The notes under the pieces were generated by a model. It saw nothing but the letters and a program-made list of their open reading frames with translations, made no database searches and was not told the origin of the DNA. This document shows positions 60,985-64,000 of a stretch of 64,000 nucleotides of DNA, in pieces. Both the position numbers and the translations under genes were made by a program. Numbering within the stretch: position 1 is the first letter of the stretch; each line of letters opens with the position of its first letter. The stretch is from Serratia fonticola (GTDB taxonomy: Bacteria > Pseudomonadota > Gammaproteobacteria > Enterobacterales > Enterobacteriaceae): the NCBI RefSeq assembly GCF_006715025.1, contig NZ_VFMK01000001.1, positions 1,860,001 through 1,924,000 on the forward strand. The letters are read 5' to 3'.

Positions 60985-62411
60985 TGTGTCCTCGTTGAGC
61001 CGGTGCCCGGTTCTTTTGTCAGCGTACGGTTAGGGGCGGTATCGGCCGGTACTCGGGCGAAAGCCAGTGCGGGCAGGGCAATAATCAGTGCCATGCAGCC
61101 GTAGCTGTAGATAAAGGCGTTATGAATGGCTGGGCTGTCTGCCACCACTTGATGATGGGCAAAGCTGCCGATCAGGATCCCGGCGATGCTGACGCCCAGG
61201 CTCATCGAGAGCTGCATGACCATCGATAATAAACTGTTACCACTGCTGGCCAGACGGTCGGGCAGGTCTTTCAACGTCAGAGTATTCATCGCCGAAAAAC
61301 GCAGCGAGTTGACCATCCCCTGGAAGAACAGTACCACTGGCAGCAGATAAACCCACCCCAGCATCGCAACCAGTAGGAAACTCAACGTCACCAACGCCAA
61401 CAACAGCGTGGCGGTCACCAGCACATTGCGGTAGCCAAAACGGTTAACCACCTGTACCACGATACGTTTCATGCCCATGCTGCCGATGATCATCGGGATC
61501 ATCATCAGCCCGGCATGGAACGGGGAAAAGCCCATGCCCACTTGCAGAAACAGGGGCGTCATAAAGGGTAACATACCGCTGCCGATACGCCCCAACAGGC
61601 TGCCGAACAGGCCAACCCGGTAGGTTTGCGTTTTAAATAACCGTAGTGAAAACAGCGCGCGGCTGTTTCCGCGGGCGTGCCACCCGTAACCCACCAGTGC
61701 CGCACATCCTGCGGCTGCCAAAGCCGCAATGGCGGTGAGGGAAAGCCCCATCCCTTTGTGGCCATCAAGCGCCAGCGTCAGTGTCGCCATACCGATAGCC
61801 AGCATGATAAAGCCGCTGATGTCGAAGCGCCGGGTCTGCATGCGGTAATTAGGCATCAGCAGCGCGGTAGCCATCGCCCCGGCGATACCGACCGGAATGT
61901 TAATCAGGAAAATCCAATGCCAACTGGCGTATTGCACCAGAAAGCCTCCCAGTGCAGGGCCCATCAGCGGACCGATCTGGCCGGGGAGCGTGACGAAGGT
62001 CATCGCCGCCATATACTGCTCGCGTGGGACGATTTTCATCACCGTCAGCCTGCCGACCGGCACCATCATCGCCCCTCCGATGCCCTGTATCACACGGGAG
62101 GTGACCAGTTCACCCAGGGTTTCCGAACGGGCGCAGAGGAGCGAACCCAGGGTGAACAGCACAATGGCGCTGAAGAACACCCGTTGGACTCCCACCCGAT
62201 CGGCCAGCCAGCCGCTGGCTGGCAGCATCACCGCGACCGTCAGCACATAGGAGACAATCACCGACTGCATATGCAGCGGGCTCTCTCCCAAGCTGGCAGC
62301 CATGGAGGGCAGCGCGGTATTGACGATGGTGGTATCCAGCGTCTGCATAAAGAAGCCGAAGGCCACAATCCACAATTGCCAGCGCACTGAGGTGGTTTGT
62401 TTACCGCTCAT
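60981..62411 (-). CDS. mdtD: MFS transporter MdtD
   Basis: 476 residues from ATG 62411; ATG 62426 in frame would add five and lies on the edge of a repeat. DHA2-type 14-helix MFS: RWQLWIVAFGFFMQTLDTTIV, LPASGWLADRVGVQRVF, GGAMMVPVGRLTVMKIVPRE and FVTLPGQIGPLMGPALGG. E. coli MdtD lies in the same operon but is not part of the MdtABC pump and has been linked to citrate/iron efflux. Separated from mdtC by about 196 bp containing palindromic repeats. Confidence 0.93.
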   Translation of the reverse strand: MSGKQTTSVRWQLWIVAFGFFMQTLDTTIVNTALPSMAASLGESPLHMQSVIVSYVLTVAVMLPASGWLADRVGVQRVFFSAIVLFTLGSLLCARSETLGELVTSRVIQGIGGAMMVPVGRLTVMKIVPREQYMAAMTFVTLPGQIGPLMGPALGGFLVQYASWHWIFLINIPVGIAGAMATALLMPNYRMQTRRFDISGFIMLAIGMATLTLALDGHKGMGLSLTAIAALAAAGCAALVGYGWHARGNSRALFSLRLFKTQTYRVGLFGSLLGRIGSGMLPFMTPLFLQVGMGFSPFHAGLMMIPMIIGSMGMKRIVVQVVNRFGYRNVLVTATLLLALVTLSFLLVAMLGWVYLLPVVLFFQGMVNSLRFSAMNTLTLKDLPDRLASSGNSLLSMVMQLSMSLGVSIAGILIGSFAHHQVVADSPAIHNAFIYSYGCMALIIALPALAFARVPADTAPNRTLTKEPGTGSTRTQ

Positions 62412-62426
62412 CTGAATACTCGTCAT

Positions 62427-62572
62427 CTTTCAAGCCGCAGCGTTGTTAGCTGCGCCTACTCACCCCAGTCACTTACTCAAGTAAGCTCCGGGGGGTCTTA
62501 TGCTTGCCGCCTAGCTGCAACTTGAAATCCATAGAGTATTAAAGCTCGTCGTCTTTCAAGCCACAGCGTTTA
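62427..62572. repeat. Palindromic repeat plus partial second copy between mdtC and mdtD
   Basis: A 102-nt imperfect palindrome runs from TTTCAAGCCGCAGC (62428) to GCTGCAACTTGAAAT (62528), closing on ACTTACTCAAGTAAG between CCCC and GGGG. A second copy of its left end, CTCGTCGTCTTTCAAGCCAC, follows at 62546-62565; compare CTCGTCATCTTTCAAGCCGC at 62420-62439. I recall similar elements between genes in Serratia and Yersinia, but have not verified this. Confidence 0.8.
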
Positions 62573-62607
62573 GAGTACAAGGCTCGTTATTTTTACGCTG
62601 CCCCGCT

Positions 62608-64000
62608 TTAGCGCGGCAGTGGTGCCAATTTTTTGCCATGGCGGAACTTCATCTGTAACCGATCAAAATACAGATAGATCACCGGCGTGGTATACAGCGT
62701 CAGCAACTGACTCATGATCAATCCACCAGCGATGGTGATCCCTAGCGGCTGGCGCAATTCGGCACCATCACCACTGGTCAGAACCAGCGGCAAGGCGCCA
62801 AACAGCGCCGCCAGGGTGGTCATCATGATCGGGCGGAAACGTAACAGGCTGGCCTGGAAGATTGCCTCGCGTGCGCTGATCCCCCCGTTGCGCTGTGCGT
62901 CCAAGGCAAAGTCGACCATCATGATGGCGTTCTTTTTGACTATCCCAATCAACAGCATGATACCGATGAGCGCAATCAGGCTGAACGGGGCGTTAAACAA
63001 CTCCAGTGCCAGCAACGCGCCGACACCGGCGGAGGGCAGCGTAGAGAGAATGGTTAACGGATGAATATAGCTTTCATACAAAATCCCCAGCACGATATAC
63101 ACCGTGGCGATGGCGGCGGCGATCAGGAACAGTTGCGACTTCAGCGTGTCCTGGAAGACCTGGGCGGTCCCGGCAAAGGCGCCACGCACGGTGGAGGGGA
63201 CGCCAAGTTGCGTCATGGTGCGCTCGACCGCCGTGGTTGCCTCGGACAGGCTGCCGCCATCCGGCAGGTTGAACGAGATGGTTGATGCTGCCGAGAGCCC
63301 CTGATGGTTCACCGCCAGCGGCGCATTGGCGGGGCGCCAACTGGCAAAGTAAGAAAGCGGAATAGCCTGGCCGCTGCTGTTGATCACGAACATTTTATCC
63401 AGCGAACTGACGTCCTGGGTATAGGGCGGTGCCACTTCCATGACCACTTTGTACTGGTTCAATGGCTGATAGATGGTGGAGATCTGCCGCTGGCCGAAGG
63501 CGTTGTTCAGCAGGTTGTTGGCATCGCTGACGGAAATACCCAGCCGCGACATGGTTTCACGATCGTAGGTCAGATCCATCTCCGAACCTTTGTCCTGTTG
63601 ATCGGAGTTGACGTCGGCCAATTCAGGCAGGGCGGCCAGTGCGACACGGATCTTGGGCTCCCATTCGCGCAGTGCCGCCAGGTCGTCCGCAAGAAGCGTG
63701 TACTGATAGCTGGCATTGGCCTGCCGCCCGCCGACGCGAATATCCTGTACCGCCATCAGGAACAGACTGGCGCCGGGCTCTTTAGCCAGTTTGGCACGCA
63801 GGCGGGCAATCACCTTCTGCGCATCGTCGGTACGTTCGCTCAGCGGTTTGAGCGAGATAAACATTGAGCCGCTGTTAGTACGTGAGCCCCCGGTGAAGCC
63901 GGTGACGTTATCCACGTCTTTGTCTTCGCGCACAATCTTCATAAAGTCTTGCAGCTTGAGGCGCATCGCCTGAAACGAGATGCTCTGGTCAGCCTGGATA
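62608..64000 (-). CDS. mdtC: Multidrug RND efflux pump subunit MdtC, C-terminal part (5' end outside window)
   Basis: The frame is open to the window edge; the ATG at 63966 is internal. Residues such as QADQSISF upstream and DVNSDQQDKGSEM, NNAFGQRQISTIYQP, VNHQGLSAASTISFNLP, LPSAGVGALLALELF and GIVKKNAIMMVDFAL match E. coli MdtC. MdtB and MdtC form the heteromeric inner-membrane pump that works with MdtA and TolC to export bile salts and novobiocin. About 464 residues are visible. Confidence 0.96.
   Translation of the reverse strand, partial: IQADQSISFQAMRLKLQDFMKIVREDKDVDNVTGFTGGSRTNSGSMFISLKPLSERTDDAQKVIARLRAKLAKEPGASLFLMAVQDIRVGGRQANASYQYTLLADDLAALREWEPKIRVALAALPELADVNSDQQDKGSEMDLTYDRETMSRLGISVSDANNLLNNAFGQRQISTIYQPLNQYKVVMEVAPPYTQDVSSLDKMFVINSSGQAIPLSYFASWRPANAPLAVNHQGLSAASTISFNLPDGGSLSEATTAVERTMTQLGVPSTVRGAFAGTAQVFQDTLKSQLFLIAAAIATVYIVLGILYESYIHPLTILSTLPSAGVGALLALELFNAPFSLIALIGIMLLIGIVKKNAIMMVDFALDAQRNGGISAREAIFQASLLRFRPIMMTTLAALFGALPLVLTSGDGAELRQPLGITIAGGLIMSQLLTLYTTPVIYLYFDRLQMKFRHGKKLAPLPR

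Overview
The window reads as a chromosomal segment of an enterobacterium, most probably Serratia or a close relative. This is inferred from near-E. coli-length orthologues (xseA, guaBA, thiMD, srl operon, fbaB, rspAB, yegS, trhP, yegP, baeSR, mdtD, mdtC) combined with dispersed intergenic palindromes and an accessory gene content unlike E. coli. Species was not resolved, and no tRNA, rRNA or CRISPR array was seen.

Layout. 1-5.6 kb: tail of a GH31 glycosidase, then xseA divergent from guaB-guaA; a 128-nt imperfect palindrome sits between guaB and guaA. 5.6-8.2 kb: a decayed insertion downstream of guaA (integrase N-terminus cut by an IS3-type scar, a large HNH/membrane protein gene, an IS5-family remnant, a possible small RNA). 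8.4-15.6 kb: quinol-monooxygenase/HxlR pair, two MFS transporters, and a DASS anion transporter plus fumarase-superfamily lyase under a divergent GntR/UTRA regulator with three operator-like boxes. 15.6-17.3 kb: a LolA-like exported protein and an SRPBCC-GNAT in-frame fusion.

17.5-28.8 kb is a signalling block: glucan phosphorylase, REC-PP2C phosphatase, STAS anti-sigma antagonist, RsbW-like kinase, GAF-PAS-PAS-GGDEF cyclase, GAF-EAL protein, then a convergent hybrid histidine kinase with Hpt and a globin-like protein. By analogy with the Hpt/HsbR/HsbA/HsbD route of Pseudomonas, I infer phosphorelay -> partner switch -> c-di-GMP, possibly tied to glycogen use. 29-32.1 kb: an ABC importer (fused permease plus ATPase) with no binding protein. 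32.3-38.9 kb: a decayed IS3-family orfA followed by an orphan type VI secretion cargo cluster: vgrG, DUF4123 chaperone, unrecognised effector, exported candidate immunity protein, PAAR tip.

39-41.3 kb: TPP riboswitch, thiM-thiD, and an Ivy-type lysozyme inhibitor. 41.4-46.5 kb: complete glucitol operon srlAEBD-gutM-srlR-gutQ, with a CRP-like site upstream. 46.6-47.3 kb: a GC-rich segment bounded by inverted terminator-like repeats. 47.4-56.2 kb: fbaB, then an uninterrupted rspR / rspA-rspB-ydfJ-ydfI hexonate cluster flanked by two copies of a dispersed repeat, then yegS. 56.7-64 kb: trhP, yegP, and baeR-baeS-mdtD-mdtC (3' part); a palindromic repeat splits mdtD from mdtC.
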